From: Sorex araneus
Taxonomy: Eukaryota; Chordata; Mammalia; Eulipotyphla; Soricidae
DNA length: 64,000 nt
Direction: 5' to 3'
NCBI RefSeq assembly: GCF_027595985.1
Contig: NC_073303.1
Location: 189,586,095 to 189,650,094, forward strand
The position numbers and the translations under genes are program-made. The notes beneath the pieces were generated by a model that was given only the letters and a program-made list of their open reading frames with translations, did no database searches and was not told the DNA's origin. Shown here in pieces: positions 44,712 to 54,628 of the stretch (position 1 is the first letter of the stretch; each line of letters opens with the position of its first letter).

Positions 44712-45090
44712 CTGTTGTTTTACCTAGATATGTTTCTTCTTCCCAATCATGTTCTCTGCTGTACTTGTCGCAGTGTTCTCCATGTGACCAAATGTAATTC
44801 TTCTACGAAGGTCAAAACCTTTATCTCTGGTCTCTGTTGCCGCCTATCCAAGTCAACCACTTCTCTGTGCTGACCTTTGCCACATATTGCAATCCTGTTG
44901 CTCTGGGTAGGCTCCTTCCTGGTTCTCTAATATCATAGATGAAGATGTTAACCAGTTGGCACATGTATGTCTCTCAGGGTTACAACTCTGTTGGGAGCAG
45001 AGGAGAAATGCATCCTTATGTCCCTGGCATCCTGGCACAGAGACTCTTAGCTAGAAGCAATGAATTTGACATGTGTGTTCCTTAGCGTCA
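44711..45090. other. Intronic stretch, no recognised feature
   Basis: No repeat or exon recognised. Confidence 0.4.
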
Positions 45091-45099
45091 TAAAATTAT

Positions 45100-45349
45100 C
45101 ACTGTCACTGCCATCCCGTTGCTCATCGATTTGCTCAAGTGGGCACCAGTAATGTTCCTCATTGTGAGACATATTGTTAACTGTTTTTGGCATATCAAGT
45201 ACACCACGGGTAGCTTGCCAGGCTCTGCCGTGCGAGCGCGATACTCTCCGTAGCTTGCCGGGCTCTCTGAGAGGGGCGGAGGAATCAAACATGGATTGGC
45301 CGCATGCAAGTCAAACACCCTACCCGCTGTGCTATCGCTCCAGCCCTTG
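45100..45349 (-). repeat. Long-form SINE, reverse
   Basis: TAAAATTAT at 45091-45099 and 45350-45358. The ACAGTG tail again abuts the duplication. Confidence 0.9.
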
Positions 45350-45358
45350 TAAAATTAT

Positions 45359-45987
45359 ATGACGTCTCAATAATAAAATTCCCCTGACACAGGCTTATGG
45401 TTACCTGGTCCCTGCCCAGTTGCTGGCCTAAAGGTGGCTACTGGGTGCTGTACATATATGTGTGCAGCAGGCCTGGTCAGGATGGGCAGCCTTGCAGGGC
45501 AGCTTGCGCACTGCTGTGGGGTAGATGCTTCCTATCTAGAGCAGACCAGTGGCCAAGGTAAGTTCTGGCTTGCTGGGGCCCGGTCCTGGGTGAACCAGCC
45601 TCAAGCAGATGTGTCACAAGAGTTAAGAGTCAGAAATAAGACAGAAAAAGCATGGCGTGTGTGTGTGGGGGACGGGTAGCTAAGAGCGTCAGCTGGTCTC
45701 CATATACACTATTCTTCGCTCAGAACCAGTAATCGTCATCAGAACAGCACCCTTTGCTCAGATGCTTTCTTAATCTATCCACCTTAGACTTTTTAGTATA
45801 TGAAGGTCATAGTTTCTTGGGACACACATCTTTGTCATGGGCTTTTGCTAGAGGAGATTCTTCCAGAAAAGGGAACAGAGATAGAGCAGATACAGGACCC
45901 CCGCCAGGATAGCATCTGCCCCCAGCGCCAGCGTTCTGGGCTGAAAGTTCCCATAACCTACCCATCCTCTCCATCTCCTTTATTTAA
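45359..45987. other. Intronic stretch of higher GC, no recognised feature
   Basis: No known repeat. It contains splice-like words but no recognised exon. May be an unrecognised LTR fragment. Confidence 0.35.
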
Positions 45988-46735
45988 TTAAAAAAATTTT
46001 TTTAAATTGAGATAAAGCTTTTATGCTTGAGTTTCAGTCGTACAATGATCGAACACCCATCCCACCCCCGGTGTACATTTCCCACCACCGATGACCCCAG
46101 TTTCCCTTCGGCCACCCCCACCTCACCCCAACCCCTCTATGGCGGGCACTTTCCTTCTTACTCTCTCTACTTTTGGGCATTACAGTTTGCAATAGAGATC
46201 CTGAGAAGCCATCATGTTTGGTCCCTTGTCTACTTTCAGCACACATCTCCCATCCTGAGAGACGCCAATGAGATATTGGTATGCCAATGAGATGTGGTAC
46301 GCCAACTCATACCACAGAGACTGCCACACAGTGAAAAAATAAGAACCACCAGTGCTGGTGAGGATCTGGGGAGAAGGGCACTCTCTTTCATTCATTGTTA
46401 GTGGGAATGCGACTGGTCAGCCTTCTTGGAAAACATTATGGACATTTCCACAAAAAAAAAAAATCTAGAAATTGAATTTTTTTTTTTTTGCTTTTTGGGT
46501 CTCACCCAGTGATGCTCAGGGGTTACTCCTGGCTCTGCACTCAGGAATTACCCCTTGCCGTGTTCAGGGGATTCATGGGATGCTGGGAATCGAACCCAGG
46601 TCGGCCGCATGCAAGGCAAATGCCCTACCTGCTGTGCTATCACTCCAGCCCCTAGAAATTGAATTTCTATATGACCCAGCAGTACCACTTCTTCAAATAA
46701 ATCCATGAGGTGCAAAAATAAAAAAAAAAGTACAA
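45988..46735 (-). repeat. L1 with inverted 5' part, carrying a SINE
   Basis: 45988-46262 is the reverse L1 terminus starting at its T-rich end. 46263-46479 and 46652-46735 are upstream L1 sequence in forward orientation (TTGTTAGTGGGAATGCGACT, ATATGACCCAGCAGTACCAC). Order and orientation fit a single twin-primed insertion; two separate insertions are possible. Confidence 0.7.
46480..46651 (-). repeat. Short-form SINE in L1, reverse
   Basis: CTAGAAATTGAATTT duplicated at 46465-46479 and 46652-46666. Confidence 0.95.
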
Positions 46736-47097
46736 ATGATGTCTCCTTTACTTATCTGTCTAGTCAGATATTGGTTACTCATCTAGGGGCCAGCTGGACA
46801 CCCTCCTTTATCACGCTGACCCTGGCAAATTCAGCGTCTGCAAACTCGGATCAGCAGTCTGGGAAGCTGAACTCAAGTCAGGCTCCAGGTCCTCTTTCCT
46901 CTTCTTCCTGAGGCCATAATTACTGACCTTCAGCTTTCACCTCCCCCAACTCTGAGCCAGCAGCCTCTGTCCCCTCAGCATGGCCCCAGGAGCTAAGTGG
47001 CAGGCACAGAAGTACAGAAGATATTTGTCAATTTGGGTGACTGAGTACCCTGGCCAGCTCCTGACGATGGCCTTTAGGACACTCTCCTGCAGGGTGG
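46736..47097. other. Intronic stretch, no recognised feature
   Basis: No repeat or exon recognised. Confidence 0.4.
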
Positions 47098-47113
47098 GAC
47101 ATGAGTACTTTGG

Positions 47114-47238
47114 TTTTGGTTTTTTGTTGTTTGTTTTTTTTTTGTTTTTTTGTTTTTTTGCTTTTTGGGTCACACCTGGCGATGCACAGGGGTCAGTCCT
47201 GGCTCTGTACTCAGGAATTACCCCTGGCGGTGCTCAGG
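47114..47238 (-). repeat. SINE, 5' truncated, reverse
   Basis: Only the 3' half of the short form, bounded by GACATGAGTACTTTGG (47098-47113) and GACATGGGTACTTTGG (47239-47254). The T-rich tail includes (GTTTTTTT)n. Confidence 0.92.
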
Positions 47239-47299
47239 GACATGGGTACTTTGGAAGACACTTGCTTCATCATTAGTATCAGGTTTCAAGACAATTCTA

Positions 47300-47482
47300 C
47301 TTTTTAAAAAAAATTTTTTTTGTTTTGCTTTTTGGGTCACATCCAGCTATGCTCAGGGGTTACTTCTGGTTCTGCACTCAAGAATCACTCCTGGCAGTGC
47401 TGGGGGACCACATGGGATGCCAGGGATCGAACTGCATGCAAGGCAAATGCCCTACCCTCTGTACTATCCCTACGCCCTCCGC
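47300..47482 (-). repeat. Short-form SINE, reverse
   Basis: GGGTCACATCCAGCTATGCT to CTATCCCTACGCCC with a head deletion. Confidence 0.82.
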
Positions 47483-47800
47483 AAATCCACCTTTGGGTGA
47501 ACTTTATACATTGAAGAGGAATATGTGGCCCAGTAAGAAAGAGGCAACAGTTGGGTTCTGTAGTCCTAATGATGCTACCGTGCTACTTTAATTTCACAGA
47601 AATTAGCTTTTCTCTCTCCACCTGAGATGCTTCCTTGCCAAGCTCTATAGAATGTCAGTCTGAATTCATGTCCTTCAAGAGTTTCCAGCCGAATTCATGT
47701 TAGTGGTCTTAACAGAAACTGACCTTTAGCATAGGAGGAGACCTTTGATATCAGGTAGTTTACTTCCATTATTTTGTAGATAGAGATCCATTTTGTTGTG
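47483..47800. other. Intronic stretch, no recognised feature
   Basis: No repeat or exon recognised. Confidence 0.4.
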
Positions 47801-47802
47801 TT

Positions 47803-47972
47803 TTGCTTTTGTTTGGGGGCCACACCCAGTGATGCTCAGGGTCACCCCTGGCTCTGCATTCAAGAATTATTCCTGGCGATGCTCAGGGAACCATATAGAA
47901 TGCTGGGGGTGGAATATGGGTTGGCAGCCTGCAAGGCAAACACCCTATTGGCTATATTATTTCTTCATCCTG
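47803..47972 (-). repeat. Short-form SINE, reverse, diverged
   Basis: GGGGGCCACACCCAGTGATG to TATTATTTCTTCATCC. Confidence 0.75.
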
Positions 47973-48269
47973 TTATAGATAGGGATCTCAATCCCTGAGA
48001 GAGGGCCGAGGGAGATGGGTAGGGAAGAGAGGGAGTGAGGGTGAGTTAAGAGGCCTTGGCTAAGAGCATGTGACCTGTAGCAGCGCCATGGAACTACCGT
48101 TAAGTCCCCAGGTTCCATCTCTATGTTTGACTTTTATTTATTGTAAGATACTTAACTTCTGATTATTTCTAGCCCTGTGGTAGAGGATAGATCTAGATTG
48201 CTTTTTTTTTTTTGCTAATCCTGACTTATAAAAAATAAGCAGAGTATGATAAAAACATGACATTGGTGC

Positions 48270-48416
48270 GTTAGTGGATCTTGTTTTCGGCTTAGGGGCT
48301 ATTCCTGGCTGCATGCTTAGTGGTAACTCCAGGCAGTACTAGGTGACCATATGATGCTTGGGATTGAACCAGGGCAAGTGTCTTAACCCCTGTGCTGTCT
48401 CTCTGGACTCAAGGAT
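48270..48416 (-). repeat. Old SINE remnant, reverse
   Basis: GGGCTATTCCTGGCTGC and GTGCTGTCTCTCTGGAC. Confidence 0.6.
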
Positions 48417-48446
48417 TTCATATTCTCCAAAGAGGTTAGAAATTAT

Positions 48447-48615
48447 TCAGGCTGGAATGATAATACAGCAGATAGGGGGTCCGCCTTGCAAGCCATCAAC
48501 CCAGGTTTGATCCCCAGCATCCACATGATCCCCCGAGCCTGCCAGGAGTAATTCATGCTTGCAGAGCGAGGAATAACCCCTGGGCATTGCTGAGTGTAGC
48601 CCACAATAAAACAAA
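48447..48615 (+). repeat. Short-form SINE, diverged
   Basis: GGCTGGAATGATAATACAGC head, tail (AAAAC)n-like. Confidence 0.8.
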
Positions 48616-49209
48616 ACAAAGAGCTGGATATTAAAATTTATTCTTTAAGTCTGGCACAGGTTGTAACTCTGAACATTCCGTGAGACACTTAATCTTGTGT
48701 GCCTTATTTGACTAGAATTATTTCTGTCTCAGAAAAGTGATCTTGTATTCCATCTCCAGTTAAGAATCCTCATGTCATTAAGCTGTCAGGACCAAGTCAA
48801 AGGTGAGCTCAGGTTTCCATCAATCCACTTATTTGGCCTGTCATGTAAAAGTTCCTCATCAATACTTTGTCATGTGTGGATTCATCCTGATGCACTTAAC
48901 AAATTCATATGCTCTAGTTAAGCATTGTCTGTATTCTCTAAGCAGAGTTCTAAGCATAGAAAGACTTTAAATTAACTTTACACCCATTTTAATAAACATA
49001 GATTATATTTTCTGTGTGACTAGAATCACATGCAGTATTGGCAATGGGGCATCTCTTAAGTATTAGTAATGAGAACAGTGTGAACAGAAAGTATAATGAC
49101 CAAAAGAGTATTGTGGAACCATGTTCTATCTAGGTCCCTTTGATGGAGACTTTGTGGTTATAACTCAAAGCTTATATCCTATTAACTTTATGATCTTGAA
49201 AATTGAAAG
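48616..49209. other. Intronic stretch, no recognised feature
   Basis: AT-rich, no repeat recognised. Confidence 0.4.
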
Positions 49210-49214
49210 AAATT

Positions 49215-49460
49215 GTCTCTACTGTGCAGGGCGTTTGCCTTGAATGCAGCTAGCCCCAGGTTCGATTCCTCCATCCCTCTTGGAGAGCCTGGCAAGCTAC
49301 CTAGAGTATTCCACCTGCACAGCAGAGCCTGACAAGCTATCCATGGTATATTCGATATGCCAAAAACAGTAACAACAAGTCTCACAATGGAGACATTACT
49401 GGTGCCCACTCGCGCAAATCGATGAACAAGGGGACGACAGTGCTGCAGTGCTACTGTGCA
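49215..49460 (+). repeat. Long-form SINE, 5' truncated
   Basis: Begins at GTGCAGGGCGTTTGCC within the head; ends GACAGTGCTGCAGTGCTACT, no poly(A). Confidence 0.85.
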
Positions 49461-49544
49461 TATTCCATAAGCATTAATATTAGTGTCTACAGTGTACTAG
49501 TGAGTCAGTTTATCAGAACTACAGAAAGGCTAGGGTTGGAGAGA

Positions 49545-49640
49545 CAACCCTAAAAGGGCTGGAGCACATGCTTTGCATGTTGCAGTTCTGGGTTCAATCC
49601 TATGGACCCCTGAGCACCGCTGAGTGTGGTGCTACAAAAC
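49545..49640 (+). repeat. Old SINE remnant, internally deleted
   Basis: GGGCTGGAGCACATGCTTTG head and CCCCTGAGCACCGCTGAGTG end. Confidence 0.65.
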
Positions 49641-49656
49641 AAGAAGCAGAGAGGAA

Positions 49657-49870
49657 GGGGCAGAGCAACAGTACAGTAGGTAGGGCACTTATCTTGCATG
49701 TGGTTGACCCAGGTTCAATTCCCAGCATCCGTATGGTCCCCTAAACCTGCTAGGAATGATTCCTGAGTGCAGAGCCAGGAGTAACTCCTGAGCATCACCG
49801 GGTGTGGTCATAAAATGAAAGAAAGAGAGAAAGAGAGAAAAAGAGAGAGAGAAAGAGAGAAAGAGAAGGA

Positions 49871-49962
<92 letters not shown>

Positions 49963-50088
49963 GAGGGAGGGAAAGAAGGAAGGAAGGAAGGAAGGAAGGA
50001 AGGAAGGAAGGAAGGAAGGAAGGAAGGAAGGAAGGAAGGAAGGAAGGAAGGAAGGAAGGAAAGGAAGGAAGGAAGGAAAAAGAAGCAT
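49657..50088 (+). repeat. Short-form SINE with a 270-bp GAAA/GGAA tail
   Basis: SINE body to about 49812. Its A-rich tail has become an almost pure purine tract at 49817-50086: (GAAA)n then (GGAA)n. Confidence 0.93.
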
Positions 50089-50485
50089 AAAGGCAAATGA
50101 AGATGAGCATTGAAAGAGACAAGGTCTCACAATTAAAATGGATTGTGACTTACATCTTGGAATCTAATATAATTATAAACTAGCCCCTAAGACCCCTGGA
50201 CCAAGTTTGACATGTTTTAACCTCAGCATTTCAGGCTGTTTCTTGGAAATGATTGCTTAGTGTTTGTTTTGAAACGTCAGGGAAAAAGGAAATGGGTAAT
50301 TTTATGAAGTTGGAGATAACTATTATTCTCAGATACAGATAAGGCTTCCCAGATCTCCCCCGCCACACCCGCGCAAGTTTTCCATGAAAACATAACTGTG
50401 TGAAGTACCACAGAGTATTTTCCCCTTTTAATTGCTGTTTTTTAATTATCTTATTTCCAATTTTTGCGATGGTGAATATATAAGT
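50089..50485. other. Intronic stretch, no recognised feature
   Basis: No repeat or exon recognised. Confidence 0.4.
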
Positions 50486-50489
50486 AATT

Positions 50490-50665
50490 TTTTTTTTTTT
50501 TGCTTTTTGAGTCACGCCTGGCGATGCACAGGGGCTACTTTTGGCTCTGCACTCAGGAATTACTCCTGGTGGTGCTTGGGGGACCATATGGGATGCTGGG
50601 AATTCAACCCGGGTCAGCCGCGTACAAGACAAATGCCCTACCTGCTGTGCTATCACTCCAGCCCC
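50490..50665 (-). repeat. Short-form SINE, reverse
   Basis: GAGTCACGCCTGGCGATGCA to GCTATCACTCCAGCCCC; AAGTAATTT / GAGTAATTT words flank it. Confidence 0.88.
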
Positions 50666-50799
50666 CATATGAGTAATTTCTAACCATCTTTACTTTGTGA
50701 GGCGATATAGGAAAAGACTTAGGGGATCAGATTTGAAGGCTGTCACTGTCATTTATTATCTGGAAAATCTAGTACAACATACAACACTAGGCTACTTTC

Positions 50800-51052
50800 C
50801 TTGTCTCTCTGTCTCTCTGTCTCTGTCTGTCTCTATCTCTCTTTCTCCCTGTCTCTCTGTCTCTGTCTGTCTGTCTCTTAGGTTTGGGTATTTGGGGCCA
50901 CACCTGGTGGCGCTGAGCATTTCTCCCAGCTCTGCTCAGAGGTCTCTCTCGCTAGTGCTCTGGGAACAGCATGACGCCAGGGATCAATCCTGGACCTCCC
51001 ACATTCATAGCCTTTGTTCAGCCCTTAGAGCTTCCCTCCGGTCCTAAGTTCA
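50800..51052 (-). repeat. (TCTG)n/(TC)n run and diverged SINE, reverse
   Basis: Pyrimidine-rich microsatellite at 50800-50880, then a decayed SINE (GGGGCCACACCTGGTGGCGC). Confidence 0.65.
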
Positions 51053-51418
51053 TCTTTTTTCTGTAACTTGGACGTATATCTACCTCACTTGAAAATATGT
51101 GAATTCAAGGAGACAGAATGTGAAATAGTTTACAGACTTCGATGATGTATACCTGCCTTTATGTTGAGGTATATGATCTGTCCCTCACTGTTGGTCTTTG
51201 AGAATTTAACTTTCACAAATGATTAGAAGATACTGTGAGATCTTGATATATTTTCCTTTCAAGAGGCCCAGGAATGGAATCCCTCCCCGGGGATGCCAAT
51301 ATATCATTTCAGGCTGTTACCACTTTATGTATTAGTCAGGACTTTTATGCACATAAATGACAGAAACCTAAGTAAAGTCCTTGAAGTTATAAATAAAAAG
51401 CCGATTGAAGTACATAAT
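51053..51418. other. Intronic stretch, no recognised feature
   Basis: No repeat or exon recognised. Confidence 0.4.
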
Positions 51419-51530
51419 TGCCAAAAACAGTAACAACAAGTCTCACAATGGAGACGTTACTGGTGCCCACGCGAGTAAATTGATGAACTACGGGACGACA
51501 GTGCTACAGTGCTACAGCTTGTAGATTGAA
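51419..51530 (+). repeat. Long-form SINE, strongly 5' truncated
   Basis: Only the 3' unit from GCCAAAAACAGTAACAACAA to the CAGTGCTACAGTGCTACAG tail. Shows that the 3' unit alone can be retroposed. Confidence 0.88.
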
Positions 51531-51965
51531 TGATATGGAATTGCTGTTTTCTTTGGTCATAATTAGATATTGGTTTTTTCATTCATCAGTCTAATATCAA
51601 AGGGGGACTGCCTATAGCATGCTGATCTAGTTTCTGTGTCTCCTGCTTGTGAGACACGGGGACTGTTTCAAGCCATTCTCTGGTGTCAGTGGCTCCGGGA
51701 GCTGAATGTCCTGTCTGCTCAGAAAGTGCTAGAGCTTTTGTCCTAGTTGTTCCCAGTGAAAGTCTCAGTCATATTTGGGGGCTCTGCTTCAGTTATAAGC
51801 TCTTTGGAGAACCAACCACTGTTCCGAGGATCATGAATTGTGCTCGTGACTTGGTCTTTAATTACAAGATTCATCCCCGAGTCAGGGGCTAAGGATAGAT
51901 CTCCCTAGGGAAATTGGGAAATGGCAGTTTCTGGGCTAACTAAAACAAGTATCTAGCATTCCTAT
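51531..51965. other. Intronic stretch, no recognised feature
   Basis: No repeat or exon recognised. Confidence 0.4.
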
Positions 51966-51969
51966 AAAT

Positions 51970-52141
51970 GGTCTGGAGCGATAGCACAGTGGGTACAGCG
52001 TTTGCCTTGCACACGGCCAACCCAGGTTCGAATCCCAGCATCCCTTATGGTCCCCTGAGCACCGCCAGGGGTAATTCCTGAATGAAGAGCCAGGAGTAAC
52101 CCCTGTGCATTGCCGAGTGTGACCCAAAAAAGCAAAAAAAA
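51970..52141 (+). repeat. Short-form SINE
   Basis: GTCTGGAGCGATAGCACAGT head; ATTCCTATA words flank it (51958 and 52147). Confidence 0.9.
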
Positions 52142-52490
52142 ATTGAATTCCTATAGATAGAACCAGAATTTCAGATAGAACGAAGTGATGTTAATTCATT
52201 TAAGATCTGCAGACCTACTTTCAGAGCAAGCAATGACAGGACAACTCAGTGAATGGAAGGGGGAAAATATTAGAAACACAAGGGGAAAAAATAACCACAT
52301 TTTCATTTGGTTATTTCATAATGCTAGGTTTCAAAAGAGAACAAGAACTTACAGAATATTTATTTATAGCTTAAGTGTTTTTATGTGGAATGGACTTTTG
52401 TTTCAGACAGAAAGGTTCAGGAAAATGACCATAGAAATCTGGAACCGGAACTCTTGAGTCCATTGTATATTTTCTTATTTTTGGTCTTAT
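52142..52490. other. Intronic stretch, no recognised feature
   Basis: No repeat or exon recognised. Confidence 0.4.
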
Positions 52491-52491
52491 T

Positions 52492-52640
52492 TTTGCTTGT
52501 GAGCCACACCCAGCCATGCTCAAGAGCTACTCCCAGCCCTGTGCTCTGGGGGTTCCTCCCACTGGTTCTTTTTTGGGGGAGTCATGTGGTGCTGGGCATC
52601 AAACCAGGGTGACCTTGTCTTATTTCTGGCTCCTATAATT
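52492..52640 (-). repeat. Old SINE, reverse
   Basis: GAGCCACACCCAGCCATGCT and CTGTGCTCTGGGGG, then a decayed head. Confidence 0.6.
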
Positions 52641-53700
52641 TGTTTTTTGTTGTTTTAATTTTATTTCAGGCACCATGGTTTACAAAACTGTTGATGGTAG
52701 GGTTTCATGCATAGAGCATTCCGAACCACACCCTCATGAGAGCATCCACTTCACTCCACCTTTGACCCCTCCTTCTACACAGACACACTGTTGTGAGAGT
52801 CCTATGAAAGACAAGTTTTCAGTTTGTGTTGCCTTTGCACATTTTTTAATTCCCCTACTGTGTTTCTTTATATCCTACATACAAGAGAGGTCATTCTGTG
52901 TCAATCTCTCTTCCTCTGGCTAACTTCACTCAGTACGATACTCTCCAGATCCATCCATGTAGCAGAAAATTGGGAGGTTTCACCTTTTCTTAGAGCTGAG
53001 TAGTATTCCGTTGTGTATTATGTTCCACAGTTTCTTTTTTTCTTTTTTTTTTGGGGGGGGTCACACCCAGAGATGCACAGGGGTTACTCCTGGCTCTGCA
53101 CTCCGGAATTACTCCTGGTAGTGCTCAGGGGACCATATGGGATGCTGGGAATCGAACCCAGGTTGGCCGCATGCAAGGCAAATGCCCTACCCGCTGTACT
53201 ATTGCTTTCACCTTCCACAGTTTCTTTATCCAGTCTTCTGTTCTTGGACAGGGGCCATTTCCATATTGTGGTTATTGTGCACAGCACTACAATGACTATA
53301 GGGGTGCAAATGTTCTTTACGAATAGTTTTTATGGGCCCATGGGTTCGATGCTAAGAAGTGGAATTATGAGAGTTTAATTCCTAGTTTTTCTGAGTATCA
53401 ATATTGTTTTCCAGAAAGGTTGGACCAGTCAACATTCCCATCAGTAGTGAATGAGTTGCTTTTTGCCCAGCTCCACGCCAACACTGATTATTTTGTTCTT
53501 TGTGATGTGTGCCAGACTCACCAGTGGGAGATGATATTTCACTGTTGTTTGATTGCATTTCCTTCATGACTAGTCAGGCAGATCCTTTTTATTTTACCTT
53601 TGGGCATCTGCCTGCCTTCTGTGAAGAAGTTTTTGTTCATTCTCTCCCCCACCCCATTTTTAAAATCCCATTCAATCATGGTATATGATCCCTTTAATAT
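52641..53700 (-). repeat. L1 3' UTR/ORF2-end, reverse, split by a SINE
   Basis: General L1 antisense landmarks: TAACTTCACTCAGTACGATA, AGAGCTGAGTAGTATTCCGT, GGGCCATTTCCATATTGTGG, TCAACATTCCCATCAGTAGT and CTTTGGGCATCTGCC-type end. A SINE occupies 53038-53212. Confidence 0.85.
53038..53212 (-). repeat. Short-form SINE in L1, reverse
   Basis: TTCCACAGTTTCTTT duplicated at 53023-53037 and 53213-53227. Confidence 0.95.
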
Positions 53701-53847
53701 ATTGATGAATTCAGTTTACTAAGAATTTATTGAGGATATTTGGGCCTATGTTTTTCAGAAAAATTGGCTTGCAGTTTTCTTTTTCAGTGATGTCTCTTTC
53801 CAATTATAGTATCAGGGTAAATATTATCTCATAAAACCCTATTCAGA

Positions 53848-54035
53848 TGAGGCTGGAGCGATAGCACAGCGGGTAGGGTGTTTGCCTTGCACACGGCCCA
53901 CTGGGGTTCGATTTCCAACATTCCATATGGTCCCCTGAGCACCGCTAGGGGTGGGTGATTCCTGAGTGCAGGGCCAGGAGTAACCCCTGTGAATCTCCAG
54001 GTGTGACCCAAAAAGCAAAACAAACAAATTAAAAA
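53848..54035 (+). repeat. Short-form SINE
   Basis: AAAACCCTATTCAGA duplicated at 53833-53847 and 54036-54050; an 8-bp extra piece (GGTGGGTG) sits in the body. Confidence 0.93.
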
Positions 54036-54297
54036 AAAACCCTATTCAGAAAGATTTCTATTTCTTCCAGTTTTGGAACATCTTGAGGAGAATAAGTACC
54101 AGGTCCTCTTTGAAGGTTTAGAAGTACTCACTGCAAACATTCTGCATTCAAGACTTTGTTTTAGAGATTTTTTTTAATTACTGTCATTTTTCATGCCAGT
54201 GTTTGATCTGCTACATTGTTCTTCATGACATAGCTTAGATGATTTCTTTTGAAAAGGACTTTAATATTTGACTTTTCTCAAATGTAAAAGAATACTA

Positions 54298-54628
54298 TTG
54301 GAGAGAAGGGATCACTAAGAACATGATGGCTGGAGGAACCAGTTGGGATGGGAGATGCATGCTGAAAGTAGATAATGAACCAAACATGATGACCTCTCGG
54401 TGTCTGTGTTGCAAGCTATAATTGCCCAAAAGTAGAGAGAGAATATGGGGAATATTGTCTGCCATAGAGGCAGGGGGAGGGTCGGAAAGGGGGTTATACC
54501 CGTGATATTAGTGGTGGGGAATGTGCACTGGTGGAGGGATGGGTGTTTGATCATTGTGAGATTATAACCCAAACATGAAAGCTTGTAACTATTTCACGGT
54601 GATTCAATAAAATTAAAAAAAAAAAAAA
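54298..54628 (+). repeat. L1 3' end, forward
   Basis: Complete terminal block (GGGATGGGAGATGCATGCTG to CACGGTGATTCAATAAAATT) followed by an A-run. Confidence 0.9.
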
